Shown here one piece after another: positions 53,262-63,151 of a stretch of DNA of 64,000 nucleotides (positions within the stretch are counted from its first letter, which is position 1; every line of letters starts with the position of its first letter). Under the pieces are notes generated by a model, which was given only the letters and a program-made list of their open reading frames with translations, was not told the origin of the DNA and did not search any database. The position numbers and the translations under genes are program-made. This stretch comes from Syntrophomonas sp. GTDB lineage: Bacteria > Bacillota > Syntrophomonadia > Syntrophomonadales > Syntrophomonadaceae. Where the stretch lies: contig JAENYG010000008.1 of the NCBI GenBank assembly GCA_016841875.1, positions 113,184-177,183 on the forward strand, read 5' to 3'.

Positions 53262-53543
53262 TCAGGATAACTTTCCTTCCAGATCGTTGATTTTGCTTTT
53301 CAGGTCTTCTATCTCGGACTGACTGCTGGCAAATAAATCTTTTAGATCATTTAGTTCTTCACGGATGACATTTCTTAATTCCAGTTTTTCTTCCTCACCT
53401 CGTTTAATAGCATCATCCACGAAATTCTTTGCTTCCTCTTTGCTCATTTCGCCCTTCTCCACCATTTCATGTATCATTTTCTCTGCCTTCTCTCTAGTTA
53501 GACTAATAGCCCCCAGGCCGAAATAAATAGCTTTTTTCATCAT
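53262..53543 (-). CDS. Phasin-like protein (polyhydroxyalkanoate granule-type)
   Basis: 93 residues, helix-rich, with a coiled-coil end (EIEDLKSKINDLEGKLS) and the PhaF/PhaI-like central region (LTREKAEKMIHEMVEKGEMSKEEAKNFVDDAIKRGEEEK). Phasins coat storage granules; small phasin-like proteins paired with AarF genes recur in Firmicutes and may simply be helper proteins. Gene directly precedes the AarF-type gene. First Met not certain (two adjacent ATG codons). Confidence 0.7.
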   Translation of the reverse strand: MMKKAIYFGLGAISLTREKAEKMIHEMVEKGEMSKEEAKNFVDDAIKRGEEEKLELRNVIREELNDLKDLFASSQSEIEDLKSKINDLEGKLS

Positions 53544-53605
53544 AACCCTGAAGCTTCCTCCTTATCGTTTATTTTCCTGTATTTTTAGCAACCTGAAGCA
53601 TAGCT

Positions 53606-53647
53606 ATACATCCCACAGCCGAATAAAAATATAATTTTGGGATGTAT
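53606..53647. promoter_or_regulatory. Inverted repeat between the phasin and MoeA-like genes
   Basis: ATACATCCCA (53606-53615) and TGGGATGTAT (53638-53647) are perfect reverse complements with a 22-base spacer. It lies between divergent genes and could be an operator or a hairpin. Confidence 0.45.
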
Positions 53648-53776
53648 TCAGAGACACATTATCCAATAATCTTCCTCCTAATTACCCATTTCCATTAATT
53701 TCTGAAATTTATATTCTAATCCAACCAATGAGCATATAGATTGGTATCAAGGTAATAAAAATGAAGTGGGTGAATT

Positions 53777-54805
53777 ATGAAAACAATATCTGTTTATGAA
53801 GCAGAAGGTATGGTACTTGGTCATGATATGACCCAAATCATTCCCGGCAAATTTAAGGGCAGGGCCTTTAAAAAGGGCCATATTATCAGCAAGGAAGACA
53901 TCAATCAACTTCTTGATATGGGGAAAGAACATATTTATGTTTTTGATCTAAAAGACGGGTTGGTGCATGAGGATGATGCAGCCCGAAGAATTGCCCAATT
54001 AGCATCCGGGTCAGGTGTAGTTTTAAGTGGGCCTAAAGAGGGAAAGGTGGAATTGATCGCTGGTTGTTCCGGCCTGTTAAAAGTAAATACCGGACTGCTG
54101 TATGCATTAAACGAAGATGAAGAAATAATCTTTGCTACCCTTCATTCCAACCAGCATGTGAAAGAGCGACAGGTACTCGCGGGAACCAGAATTATCCCTT
54201 TAGTTATTGATGAAAATAGGCTCCGCCGAGTTGAAGAACTGTTCCGAAATAATTCGCCCTTAATATCGGTAAAACCTTATCATTCTTTCGATGCTGGTCT
54301 GATCACTACCGGAAGTGAGGTATTTTCAGGAAGGATTGAGGATAAATTTGGGCCAGTAGTAAAAGAAAAAATAGAGAAATATGGCAGCAGGATTATGAGG
54401 CAGGTATTAGTAAGTGATTGTGCAGAAAAGATTGCAGCTGAAATCACTGCCCTGATTCAGGAAGGCGCTGAAATGATCCTTGTAACAGGGGGTATGTCGG
54501 TCGATCCGGAGGATGTGACTCCTATGGGCATTCGCCTGGCGGGCGGAAAAGTAGTTACTTATGGCGCCCCGGTATTGCCTGGAGCCATGTTGATGCTGGC
54601 TTACATCGAGGATGTGCCCGTGATGGGACTGCCAGGATGTGTTATGTACAATCGGATTAGTAGTTTTGATTTAGTACTGCCCCGTATTCTCGCTGGGGAG
54701 CGTGTATCTCGAAAGGATATAATAAGTTTCGCCCAAGGGGGACTCTGTACTAATTGTGAAGTCTGCCAGTTTCCGAACTGCGGATTTGGAAAGGGAGGAT
54801 ATTAA
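53777..54805 (+). CDS. Molybdopterin-binding (MoeA/MoCF-type) protein
   Basis: 342 residues, ATG behind GTGGGTGAATT. A variable N-terminal half (about 1-150) precedes a MoCF_biosynth-type domain: GLITTGSEVFSG, VLVTGGMSVDPEDVTP, GAPVLPGAMLMLAYIEDVPVMGLPGCVMY. The C-terminus carries CTNCEVCQFPNCGFGKGGY, a four-Cys set (C-x2-C-x2-C-x3-PxCGFG pattern) suggesting a metal or cluster site. Such proteins act in molybdenum cofactor steps of molybdenum hydroxylases. It leads three tandem genes (XdhC, MocA-HD) for hydroxylase maturation. Confidence 0.8.
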   Translation: MKTISVYEAEGMVLGHDMTQIIPGKFKGRAFKKGHIISKEDINQLLDMGKEHIYVFDLKDGLVHEDDAARRIAQLASGSGVVLSGPKEGKVELIAGCSGLLKVNTGLLYALNEDEEIIFATLHSNQHVKERQVLAGTRIIPLVIDENRLRRVEELFRNNSPLISVKPYHSFDAGLITTGSEVFSGRIEDKFGPVVKEKIEKYGSRIMRQVLVSDCAEKIAAEITALIQEGAEMILVTGGMSVDPEDVTPMGIRLAGGKVVTYGAPVLPGAMLMLAYIEDVPVMGLPGCVMYNRISSFDLVLPRILAGERVSRKDIISFAQGGLCTNCEVCQFPNCGFGKGGY

Positions 54806-54841
54806 AGCATTAATCCCGGGACATGAGTACAGGAGGCTATC

Positions 54842-55897
54842 ATGATTACCGACAGGCATGTATACCCAATAATTTGGGACTTGATAAATAAAAAAGAAGA
54901 TTTTGTACTTGCAACTATCATAAGCAAAGATGGTTCAGCACCCAGGGGTCCCGGCAGTAAAATGGTTATCCGGAATGATGGAAGCATTACAGGAACAATA
55001 GGGGGTGGTATGCTCGAGGCTAAAGTTCAGGATACAGCGATTATGGTTTTTCAAGAAAAAACGCCGTGCTTAACAAAATATGTTTTAGATAAAAACAGCA
55101 TGCATTCTATAGATATGACCTGCGGTGGGAACATAGAAGTTCTGGTGGATTATATCGATACTTCTGATCCGATCTACTATTCGATATATAATGAAATTTA
55201 TAATAGACAAAAATCTGGAGCTTCACTATGGTTGGCCAACCTGCTCCCTGATTTACCGGAGGAACTAAACCCAAGAAGACAATTCCTCATAAGAGCTGAT
55301 GGCTCAACAATTGGATATGAACATGAGATGCCATCAGAACTGTTATCACTGGTTGATAACATTGTTAATTATAAGGTTGTTTGGCTGGGTGATCATAGAA
55401 TGGTTGTTGAAGCTTGTGGCAATCGTTGTACCGCATATATATTTGGGGCCGGCCACGTTGGACAAAAAATAGCATCTCTAATAAATGGATTAGGGTTTAA
55501 TGTAGTTGTATTTGATGATCGTCCTGAATTTGCCAATAGAGAGCGCTTCCCTGATGCGGATGAAGTATATGTAGTCAATCAGTTCTCCGAACCTTTTAAA
55601 TGGATAAAAATAGATATAAACACCTATATTATTATTGTGACCCGAGGGCATGTACATGACCGGGAAGTCCTGGAAGAGGCTTTACTTACCCAGGCTGTTT
55701 ATATCGGGATGATGGGAAGCCGCAGTAAACGTGATCGAATTTATAATGCACTATTAAATAATGGATTTACATATGCAGATCTTAAGCGGGTATATGCACC
55801 GATAGGCATACCCATTGGAGCTGATTCAGCGGAAGAAATTGCCGTGAGTATAGCAGCCGAATTAATTAAAGTGAGGTCGGTAATGATGAATGGATAA
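54842..55897 (+). CDS. xdhC: XdhC/CoxI-family maturation protein
   Basis: 351 residues, ATG behind ACAGGAGGCTATC. N-terminal XdhC domain (FVLATIISKDGSAPRGPGSKMVI and GTIGGGMLEAK) and C-terminal Rossmann XdhC_C domain (AYIFGAGHVGQKIASLINGLGFNVVVFDDRPEFANRERFPDADEVYVV, and IIVTRGHVHDREVL, YIGMMGSRSKRDRIY). It inserts or sulfurates molybdenum cofactor for xanthine-dehydrogenase-like enzymes. Its stop overlaps the following gene by eight bases. Confidence 0.9.
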   Translation: MITDRHVYPIIWDLINKKEDFVLATIISKDGSAPRGPGSKMVIRNDGSITGTIGGGMLEAKVQDTAIMVFQEKTPCLTKYVLDKNSMHSIDMTCGGNIEVLVDYIDTSDPIYYSIYNEIYNRQKSGASLWLANLLPDLPEELNPRRQFLIRADGSTIGYEHEMPSELLSLVDNIVNYKVVWLGDHRMVVEACGNRCTAYIFGAGHVGQKIASLINGLGFNVVVFDDRPEFANRERFPDADEVYVVNQFSEPFKWIKIDINTYIIIVTRGHVHDREVLEEALLTQAVYIGMMGSRSKRDRIYNALLNNGFTYADLKRVYAPIGIPIGADSAEEIAVSIAAELIKVRSVMMNG

Positions 55898-57017
55898 AAA
55901 ACTCGCTGCGGTAGTGCCTGCCGCAGGTTTATCTTCCCGCATGGGCACCTTCAAACCATTACTGCGCTTGGACAATATCAGCCTGATCGAACATACAGTT
56001 AAGAATCTAGAGATAGCAGGCGTTGACGAAATAATAGTCGTAACCGGGTTTCAAAAAGAAGCTGTGATCCGCGCTTTAGCAGGCTGCAGGGTTACCATGG
56101 TATATAATCCTGATTTCGAGCTGGGAATGTATTCTTCTATACAAAAAGGTATCGAGAATATAAGTCCCGGATGTTCAGGCTTTTTTCTGCTGCCCGGTGA
56201 TTGTCCGCTGGTTAAACCAGGTACCATTATTCAGCTGATATCACAATTTGATATTAAAAGTAATTTTAAGATAATATATCCCTTATGCCATGGTAAGCGT
56301 GGACATCCGCCCCTGATATCTACCGCTCTGGCCAGCGAAATACTCAACTCTGCCCCTGAAGGTGGTTTAAGGACCCTGCTGAAAACTAAAGAGAATATTG
56401 CTATAAATTTACCCGTAAGCGATTCGGGTATACTCCTGGATGCCGATACACCAGATGATTACCAGCACCTGCTGCAGGAAGTTCACCTGGATATTATTCC
56501 AACCCCAGATGAATGTCGGCGGTTGTTAGATTATTATGGAACTCCAGCAGATGTAAAAGAACATTCTTATAAAGTATATACGGTAGCCAGTAGATTTTCC
56601 GAGGCTCTGGAGACGGCAGGGATATCACTTCATCATGTCCTCCTGAATGCAGCTGCTATACTTCATGATATTGCCAAAGTGGAAGCAGATCATGTTCAAC
56701 GCGGCAGTGCTCTGCTTAAATCATGGGGTTATAATTCTGTAGCTGATATTATTAAATTCCATATGGATATACCCGAGGAAAAAACCCTTGAAATTAATGA
56801 AACCGCAATTTTATACCTGGCTGATAAATTAGTTCATGGAGAGACTCTTATGGCTCTGGAGGAACGGCAAAAAAGGGCTTTGAATAAATACCCCCATCAG
56901 CCCGATATCCAGGATAATATTAAGCATAGATATGAGAAAGCCCGGGAAATTAGGGATCAAGTTGAAAGCGTCCTTGGTGAGAATATCTGTACCATTTTAT
57001 CTAATGAGGTGGAATGA
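55890..57017 (+). CDS. MocA-like molybdopterin cytidylyltransferase fused to an HD domain
   Basis: 375 residues. Residues 1-190 are a nucleotidyltransferase: AAVVPAAGLSSRMGTFKPLL (NTP loop), FFLLPGDCPLVKPG, and LDADTPDDYQ. Residues about 205-360 are an HD domain: HSYKVYTVASRF, LNAAAILHDIAKVEADH (HD pair), and DKLVHGETLMALEERQKRAL. MocA transfers CMP to molybdopterin for xanthine dehydrogenase family enzymes; the HD part may be a phosphohydrolase on the same cofactor pathway. ATG overlaps xdhC. Third gene of the maturation unit, convergent with the hydroxylase operon. Confidence 0.85.
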   Translation: MDKKLAAVVPAAGLSSRMGTFKPLLRLDNISLIEHTVKNLEIAGVDEIIVVTGFQKEAVIRALAGCRVTMVYNPDFELGMYSSIQKGIENISPGCSGFFLLPGDCPLVKPGTIIQLISQFDIKSNFKIIYPLCHGKRGHPPLISTALASEILNSAPEGGLRTLLKTKENIAINLPVSDSGILLDADTPDDYQHLLQEVHLDIIPTPDECRRLLDYYGTPADVKEHSYKVYTVASRFSEALETAGISLHHVLLNAAAILHDIAKVEADHVQRGSALLKSWGYNSVADIIKFHMDIPEEKTLEINETAILYLADKLVHGETLMALEERQKRALNKYPHQPDIQDNIKHRYEKAREIRDQVESVLGENICTILSNEVE

Positions 57018-57114
57018 TAGATGCAATCAATTGATTATTTAAGGCATCTGCAGCCCGGCTATAATACGGAATGAAATATTTTGTCGGGAATCTTAATGCT
57101 CCTTATATTACTGC

Positions 57115-57588
57115 TCAAGTATTTTCCGTGATTAGAACCGATTTTATAGCTTCCGTTATTTCCTGGTAGCTGGTACAGCGACATATATTGGATTGAAGCC
57201 ATTCCTGCATTACTTCGTCACTGGCGTCAGGGTGTATATTGATCAGACCCTGGCAGTTCATTATAAACCCTGAGGTACAGTAACCGCATTGAAAAGCGAA
57301 CTTATCCACAAATGCCTTTTGTATTGGAGCACCGTTAAGTCCTTCCACAGTTTGAATTTCTCGGCCCACTGCTTCCACAGCCAGCATCAGACATGACTTG
57401 ATCGGCCACCCATCAACCAGCACCGTGCAAGCACCGCAATCACCATTTTCACAACCCGGTTTCGCCCCGGTAAGCCCCAACCTTTCCCGTAAGGCAAACA
57501 GCAGGGTATCTGCCGGACGCACCAGGGCCTTCCTGGTTTCTCCGTTAACATTTAGTTCAATTAATCCTTCACCAGTCAATTGAAACAT
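57115..57588 (-). CDS. Molybdenum hydroxylase [2Fe-2S] subunit
   Basis: 157 residues, ATG behind GGAGGAATAGC. N-terminal plant-type ferredoxin fold with the Cys set CENGDCGACTVLVDGWPIKSC, and the C-terminal four-helix [2Fe-2S] domain with CGYCTSGF and NICRCTSYQEI. It passes electrons from the molybdenum site to FAD. It is the last gene of the hydroxylase operon, two bases after the FAD-subunit stop. Confidence 0.93.
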   Translation of the reverse strand: MFQLTGEGLIELNVNGETRKALVRPADTLLFALRERLGLTGAKPGCENGDCGACTVLVDGWPIKSCLMLAVEAVGREIQTVEGLNGAPIQKAFVDKFAFQCGYCTSGFIMNCQGLINIHPDASDEVMQEWLQSNICRCTSYQEITEAIKSVLITENT

Positions 57589-57590
57589 TG

Positions 57591-58421
57591 CTATTCCTCC
57601 AGCTGATTTATAATACTGTTTAGTAAACCTTTTATTATGAATTTACGATATTCCATAGACCCTTCCAAATCAGCCAGGATCGGTCCCGGGGTTAGATCAA
57701 TCGCCTTATCAATTCGCTGCTCCATGCTCCTGGATCTATCGTTCAATTCTTCCTCCATTGCTATAGAACGAAAGGGGAAACCACAAACCCCACTGAACGC
57801 AGCGCGTATTCCCCCACTTACTGCCATAGTACATATGCTGACTAAAGGATAGGTGATTTTATCCTGCTTGGTCTGCTTTACATGGACATACGGACAGGAT
57901 ACGTATTTCTTGTCAACCTTTATCTGCGCCACGAATTCTCCTTTTCCGAGCTGCATGCGTTCTTTGAATACACTATTTATTGGTACTGTTCTCTGACCGC
58001 CCGGTCCCGCTATGAACACCTGGCTATCCGATAACAGCAGAGGAAGAACGGTTTCTTTGTAAATAATGGTTCCGCACAGGTTCCCTCCCAGAGTTATTTT
58101 ATTTTGAATGGTATGGTCAGCGATCCTGGCTCCCGCCTGGGATAGAAGGGGAAACAGGTTGGTCTCGTGAATTTGCGTTAATGTGACAGATGATCCAATC
58201 ACCAGTTGTTCCTGCTGATATTCCAACACTTTACAATCCGCAATTTCTTTGAGGTCAATAAGTGCTCCGGTGGTCAGATTACTCATACGCCCCATACTGA
58301 TAATTTCGGTGCCACCCCCATAATACATGGGTTGTTTTCCTTCTGCATCTAACTTATCGAAGATATCAACGGTATCGGCTAAAGTTTCTGGACGGTAGTA
58401 TTCAAAATTTAATGGGATCAT
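57591..58421 (-). CDS. Molybdenum hydroxylase FAD-binding subunit
   Basis: 276 residues. FAD_binding_5-type: FEYYRPETLADTVDIFDKL, PMYYGGGTEII, LGGNLCGTIIYKETVLPLLL, and the C-terminal CO_deh_flav_C part. The usual TIGGNLC sequence is LGGNLC here. It overlaps the large-subunit stop by four bases. It links the molybdenum subunit to the flavin electron exit, as in xanthine dehydrogenase or CoxM. Confidence 0.9.
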   Translation of the reverse strand: MIPLNFEYYRPETLADTVDIFDKLDAEGKQPMYYGGGTEIISMGRMSNLTTGALIDLKEIADCKVLEYQQEQLVIGSSVTLTQIHETNLFPLLSQAGARIADHTIQNKITLGGNLCGTIIYKETVLPLLLSDSQVFIAGPGGQRTVPINSVFKERMQLGKGEFVAQIKVDKKYVSCPYVHVKQTKQDKITYPLVSICTMAVSGGIRAAFSGVCGFPFRSIAMEEELNDRSRSMEQRIDKAIDLTPGPILADLEGSMEYRKFIIKGLLNSIINQLEE

Positions 58422-60751
58422 GCTTTCTCCTCCTCCCTCTTCTGCCAGATAAGTTCGGGGATAACCGGTACCTGGTCGAGCTCCACTTGGGCAGCTCTAC
58501 TCAGTGCATTAACCAGAGCCGCATGAATAGCTACAATGCCATGTTCACCAATTCCCCGGGCGCCAAAAGGAGCATTGGCATTGGGTGTTTCAACCCAATC
58601 TACCAGGTATTCCGGCTGTTCTCCAATTCGCAGCACTTTATAGGAGCGCAGACTGGTATTTTGAAGTTCCTGCTCCTGGTCATATATAAAGGATTCCCGA
58701 CTGCCCAGTCCCAGGCCCATGCTCATGCCACCCATAACTACCCCTTTTGCACTCTTGGGATTTATTACTTTACCGGCATCAAGAACCGTGGCAGCCCGTA
58801 AAATCTTGTAAGTATAATCGGCCAAATTCAGCTCTACTTCCACTGCCTGAGCCCCAGGAGTCCAGTAAGGTCCGGGTTTGCCTTTTCCATTTTCCCTATC
58901 CAGGGATGAAAGGTGCGGCATTACATAGGTGCCGCGTCCAATCACCTGGCTGCCTATGGTATTACCGCCAGGATATTTGTAACCGTGCGCGATATGGGCC
59001 AAATCGATATAAATATTGGGATCGTCCTTCAAATACACTTGTTCCTGACCCAGGGCCAGATCCTCCGGTGAACATTTCATAGCTATAGCCGCCAGGCTAA
59101 TAATTTGATTTATCGCATCCTTGGCCGCTTCTTCAACCGCTCGTCCAACCATATAAGTTGACATGCTGGCCACGGTTTTCCAATGGTGAGGACTTACGCG
59201 AGTATTGACTTCCATTTCAACATGTACCCTGTTTACATCCATTTTCATCTTTTCGGCTAGAATCTGTGCCAGGGTAGTCTTGGTGGCTGGACCGATTTCA
59301 ACTGCACCCACATTGAGGTTTATGCTTCCATCAGAATTAAATGCAACAATGGCAGCTGCAATAGCGTCAGTAGGGGAATCTGATGTTTTCCACAGGCAAG
59401 CCACCCCCTTGGCTCTAATCCGGTTGTTATCTATCTCTACCCGACTTCCTTCACTCCAATTTATAAGCTTTTCTACCTTATCCAGACATTGCGCCACATC
59501 TCCAAGACGGCTGGGAGTAAGTATTACCTGGGATGGCGATGTATCTCCTGCCTTTATAAGATTTTTCCTGCGCAGTTCCACAGGATCCAGATTTAAAGCA
59601 GCAGCCAGTTTGTCCATAGCTCGTTCAACCGCAAAGGTAAATGATGTATGCCCAAAACCCCTGTAGGCAGTAGCATAAGTATGATTGGTATACACGCAGT
59701 AGGCATCACACCAAACATTATCCAACTTATACGGTCCAGTGCAATTTGATGCCATAGAACCGGTCATCCGGGGTCCTGAGTCAGCATACGCGCCGGTTCC
59801 TACTATGAAAGTATATTCTCCCGCTTGCAGGATACCATCCCGGCTGGCACCTAATTTCACTTTCGCTTCCAGACTTAATTTACTGGGTGAAGCAGAGATG
59901 TCCTGTTCCCGAGTATTAGCAATAAGGACCGGTCTCCCGCCAACCGCCTGGGAAGCCATAACTGCCAAAAATTCCATCTGTATAGGAGCTTTTCCTCCAT
60001 ATCCCCCACCCACCAAAGGCACATTGACTACCACTTTACCTAAATCAACCCCAAAATGCTGGCTGATAAGCTTGCGAACACCAAAAGGAGCCTGGGATGA
60101 TGAATGAACAATAATATCTCCACTGGGTAATATTTCAGCTCTGGTATTGCGAGTCTCCATGGCGATATGATCAGCTTGAGGAAGAAAGAACTCGCCTTCT
60201 ACCGTTACCTCACTAGCCTGCCAACCCTTATTCATATCTCCTTTGCGTATTTTCACCTGGTGTACTATGTTAGAATTAGCCTGGGGATACACCTCAGGAA
60301 TGACATGTCGGTACTGGTCGATATGCTCGTGCACCAGAGGGGCTTCCTTGCTCATAGCAGCGCTGGGTTTATCAACAGTGGGCAGGTTCTCATATTGGAT
60401 CTTTATTTTGCTGGCTGCAGCAGCCGCTTCCGCTTTACTGTTGGCAATAACCAATGCTACCGGTTCTCCGTAATACCTCACTTTATCTCTAGCCAGAGGG
60501 GGGCGATCTTCAATAACCGGCCCGGTTAACATGGGATGATAATCCCCGGTTAATATTGCCTTTACTCCTGGCATTTGCTGGGCTTCACTGTAATCCATAC
60601 TTTTTATTAACCCATGGGCACAAGTACTGGTTACTAATACTCCATGCATCAATCCCGGCGAAGCGTAGTCTGCATTATACAACGCTCGGCCAGTGACCTT
60701 ATCCCAGGCTTCTTTTCTTATTATGTCTTTTCCAATAGCTATTGACGTCAA
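58418..60751 (-). CDS. Molybdenum hydroxylase large (molybdopterin) subunit, xanthine dehydrogenase family
   Basis: 777 residues from a TTG at 60751, chosen because CACGGAGG lies eight bases upstream (the longer frame from 60796 has no site). Ald_Xan_dh_C fold: RKEAWDKVTGRALYNADYASPGLMHG, VPLVGGGYGGKAP, and TAYRGFGHTSFTFAVERAMD in place of the usual AYRGAG/RG motif; near the C-terminus FGARGIGEHG contains the conserved catalytic Glu. The substrate (purine, nicotinate, aldehyde or aromatic) cannot be fixed from this. The operon order is large, FAD, [2Fe-2S]. The maturation genes face it from the other side. Confidence 0.9.
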   Translation of the reverse strand: MTSIAIGKDIIRKEAWDKVTGRALYNADYASPGLMHGVLVTSTCAHGLIKSMDYSEAQQMPGVKAILTGDYHPMLTGPVIEDRPPLARDKVRYYGEPVALVIANSKAEAAAAASKIKIQYENLPTVDKPSAAMSKEAPLVHEHIDQYRHVIPEVYPQANSNIVHQVKIRKGDMNKGWQASEVTVEGEFFLPQADHIAMETRNTRAEILPSGDIIVHSSSQAPFGVRKLISQHFGVDLGKVVVNVPLVGGGYGGKAPIQMEFLAVMASQAVGGRPVLIANTREQDISASPSKLSLEAKVKLGASRDGILQAGEYTFIVGTGAYADSGPRMTGSMASNCTGPYKLDNVWCDAYCVYTNHTYATAYRGFGHTSFTFAVERAMDKLAAALNLDPVELRRKNLIKAGDTSPSQVILTPSRLGDVAQCLDKVEKLINWSEGSRVEIDNNRIRAKGVACLWKTSDSPTDAIAAAIVAFNSDGSINLNVGAVEIGPATKTTLAQILAEKMKMDVNRVHVEMEVNTRVSPHHWKTVASMSTYMVGRAVEEAAKDAINQIISLAAIAMKCSPEDLALGQEQVYLKDDPNIYIDLAHIAHGYKYPGGNTIGSQVIGRGTYVMPHLSSLDRENGKGKPGPYWTPGAQAVEVELNLADYTYKILRAATVLDAGKVINPKSAKGVVMGGMSMGLGLGSRESFIYDQEQELQNTSLRSYKVLRIGEQPEYLVDWVETPNANAPFGARGIGEHGIVAIHAALVNALSRAAQVELDQVPVIPELIWQKREEEKA

Positions 60752-60951
60752 ATTAATTTCCTCCGTGCTCAGACTTTTTGGACTCACCAGAGCCAATAAT
60801 AAAAGTACCAGTCGCTGCTGGCAATATGTAAACTTACTTTATTAACTAGGAAAAGTTTGTGCATTTCAATTTAGTTTAATTCTTCAAATACCTATGGAAA
60901 AACCCATGGAATCTCAATGGAAGTTGGGCTGGCTTTTCTTAATGCATGAGA

Positions 60952-60980
60952 TTGACATGCCATTTTATATATGTTATATA
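60952..60980 (+). promoter_or_regulatory. Vegetative promoter of the hsp20-htpG transcript
   Basis: TTGACA (60952-60957), exactly 17 bases, then TATATA (60975-60980). The CIRCE operator begins 10 bases downstream, so repression would act on transcript start or early elongation. Confidence 0.85.
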
Positions 60981-60990
60981 AAATTAAGAG

Positions 60991-61017
60991 TTGGCACTCG
61001 CGGGGTGAGAGTGCTAA
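60991..61017. promoter_or_regulatory. CIRCE operator (HrcA site)
   Basis: TTGGCACTC-N9-GAGTGCTAA, one base from the consensus TTAGCACTC-N9-GAGTGCTAA. HrcA represses at this site in Firmicutes until heat shock. The site is positioned between the promoter and hsp20/htpG. Confidence 0.9.
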
Positions 61018-61052
61018 TGCTACTAAATTATATTATAAAGGAGTTGTTAACC

Positions 61053-61199
61053 ATGGCTGGTTCAGTGCCTTTTAACAGGAACAGGTTAACCGTAAGAACT
61101 ACTGGCTTCGAGGACTTCCACAACATGCTTGATGACTTTTTTAGCGATACCTGGACACGCACAAAATCCTCAGCCCCATTTTGTGCGTTCAACAATTAA
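61053..61199 (+). pseudogene. Truncated Hsp20-type small heat-shock protein gene
   Basis: 48 codons, ATG behind AAAGGAG. The N-terminus MAGSVPFNRNRLTVRTTG, then FHNMLDDFFSDTW, has the leading part of class-A Hsp20 proteins, but the alpha-crystallin domain is absent: after SAPFCAFNN a TAA follows. The remaining fragment may come from a deletion after the N-terminal arm. It lies between CIRCE and htpG and may now serve only as leader. Confidence 0.65.
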
Positions 61200-61273
61200 T
61201 GTTTATAATAAGGGTTATAACTGGCTAAGAATACCAGTTGCATATTTTTCATATTAAGGGAGCGTTTAATCAT

Positions 61274-63151
61274 ATGGCAAAAAAACAATTTAAAGCAGAA
61301 TCGAAACGACTGCTGAATCTAATGATCAATTCCATTTACACCCACCGGGAGATCTTCTTAAGAGAGCTTATTTCAAATGCCAGCGATGCTATAGATAAAA
61401 TATATTATAAAGCATTGACGGATGAGTCTATCGCTTTCGATAGGAATGAGTACTATATTAAAATCACCCCTGACCAAGAGAAGAGAACCCTGATAGTTTC
61501 TGATACCGGTATAGGTATGAGCAAAGAGGAACTGGATGACAACCTGGGCGTCATTGCCAAAAGCGGTTCCTTGACCTTCAAAGAAGAAAACGAAGTTCAA
61601 GACGGCTTTGATATCATTGGACAGTTTGGGGTGGGGTTTTATTCAGCTTTCATGGTATCCGATGAAGTGACCGTTATCAGCAAAGCCTTCGGAAGCGATG
61701 AAGCCTATAAATGGAATTCCAAAGGTGCTGATGGCTATAAAATAGAACCGTGGGAAAAAGAGTCTTGTGGCACCGATATTATTCTTAAAATCAAAGAAAA
61801 CAGCGAGGATGAAAATTACGATCAGTATCTGGAAGAGTACCGGTTAAAATCCATTGTCAAGAAATACTCCGATTTCATCAGATATCCAATAAAAATGGAC
61901 CTCACGGGCAGAAGGCTGAAAGAAGGCAGCGAGGATGAATACGAGGATTATATCGAAGAACAGACTATAAATAGCATGGTTCCGATTTGGAAAAAGAACA
62001 AAAATGAAATCACTCCAGAAGATTATGAAAGTTTTTATACCGAGAAACATTATGGATTTGACAAACCGATAAAACATATCCATATAAGTACTGAAGGCGC
62101 TGTCAGTTATAATGCCATTCTATTTATTCCGGAGAAAACACCTTATGATTTCTATACCAAAGAATATGAAAAAGGCTTGGAACTCTATTCCAATGGCGTA
62201 TTGATCATGAACAAATGCGCAGATTTGCTGCCGGACTTCTTTAGTTTTGTAAAAGGAATGGTCGATTCAGAAGATCTATCTCTGAACATATCCAGAGAAA
62301 TGCTTCAGCATGATAGACAGCTTAAGATCATCGCTAAGAATATCAAAAATAGAATAAAGACTGAGCTGACCAATATCCTTCAAGAGGATAGAGAGCGCTA
62401 CGAAGAATTTTATGAATCCTTCGGCAGACAGCTGAAATACGGCATTTATGAAGATTACGGAATGAATAAAGATATCCTGCAGGACCTGCTGTTATTCTAT
62501 TCATCCAAAGAGCAGAAGATGGTCACCCTGGATGAATACGTCAGCAGAATGCCGGAAGATCAGAAATACATCTATTATGCGGCGGGAGAATCCATAGATA
62601 GAATTGATAAGATGCCCCAAACTGAATTGGTGACCGATAAGGGCTACGAAATCCTGTACTTCACCGATGATGTAGACGAATTCGCCATCAGGTTCCTTAT
62701 GAGCTACAAGGACAAAGAGTTCAAGTCCGTGTCCAGCGGCGACCTGGGAATCGAACCGGCTGCAGATACAGATGATTCCACCGACCAAGAGCAGGATAAA
62801 GAACTGTTTGAATACATGAAAAATATCCTGGCCGGCAAAGTCAAAGATGTCCGGGCGTCAAAAAGGCTCAAGCATCACCCGGTATGTCTGGCCAACGAAG
62901 GAGAACTTACCATAGAGATGGAAAAAATATTAAACGCCTTGCCCAATGACCACAAAATAAAAGCCGACAAAGTCCTGGAAATAAACAGCAGCCACGAAGT
63001 TTTCAAATCGCTGCAAGATGCTTATGAAAATGATAAAGACAAATTAAATCTATATACTAATCTATTATATAATCAAGCCCTGCTTATCGAAGGATTAACC
63101 ATAGATGATCCATTAGAATTCACTAACAATATCTGCAGCATAATGAAATAA
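61274..63151 (+). CDS. htpG: Molecular chaperone HtpG (Hsp90)
   Basis: 625 residues. The ATG at 61274 (GGGAG about 10 bases before) is preferred over an upstream ATG at 61238. Bergerat-type ATPase: [13 protein letters not shown] (N-box), [13 protein letters not shown] (D/G-box), [17 protein letters not shown] (lid G-box), then middle and C-terminal dimer domains ([13 protein letters not shown], near position 345). It folds clients with ATP. Controlled by CIRCE, unlike B. subtilis htpG, which is CIRCE-independent. Confidence 0.95.
   Translation: MAKKQFKAESKRLLNLMINSIYTHREIFLRELISNASDAIDKIYYKALTDESIAFDRNEYYIKITPDQEKRTLIVSDTGIGMSKEELDDNLGVIAKSGSLTFKEENEVQDGFDIIGQFGVGFYSAFMVSDEVTVISKAFGSDEAYKWNSKGADGYKIEPWEKESCGTDIILKIKENSEDENYDQYLEEYRLKSIVKKYSDFIRYPIKMDLTGRRLKEGSEDEYEDYIEEQTINSMVPIWKKNKNEITPEDYESFYTEKHYGFDKPIKHIHISTEGAVSYNAILFIPEKTPYDFYTKEYEKGLELYSNGVLIMNKCADLLPDFFSFVKGMVDSEDLSLNISREMLQHDRQLKIIAKNIKNRIKTELTNILQEDRERYEEFYESFGRQLKYGIYEDYGMNKDILQDLLLFYSSKEQKMVTLDEYVSRMPEDQKYIYYAAGESIDRIDKMPQTELVTDKGYEILYFTDDVDEFAIRFLMSYKDKEFKSVSSGDLGIEPAADTDDSTDQEQDKELFEYMKNILAGKVKDVRASKRLKHHPVCLANEGELTIEMEKILNALPNDHKIKADKVLEINSSHEVFKSLQDAYENDKDKLNLYTNLLYNQALLIEGLTIDDPLEFTNNICSIMK

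Noticed and set aside
58747..60529. Several long plus-strand frames inside the molybdenum hydroxylase large subunit
   Set aside because: All are antisense to a well-defined gene.
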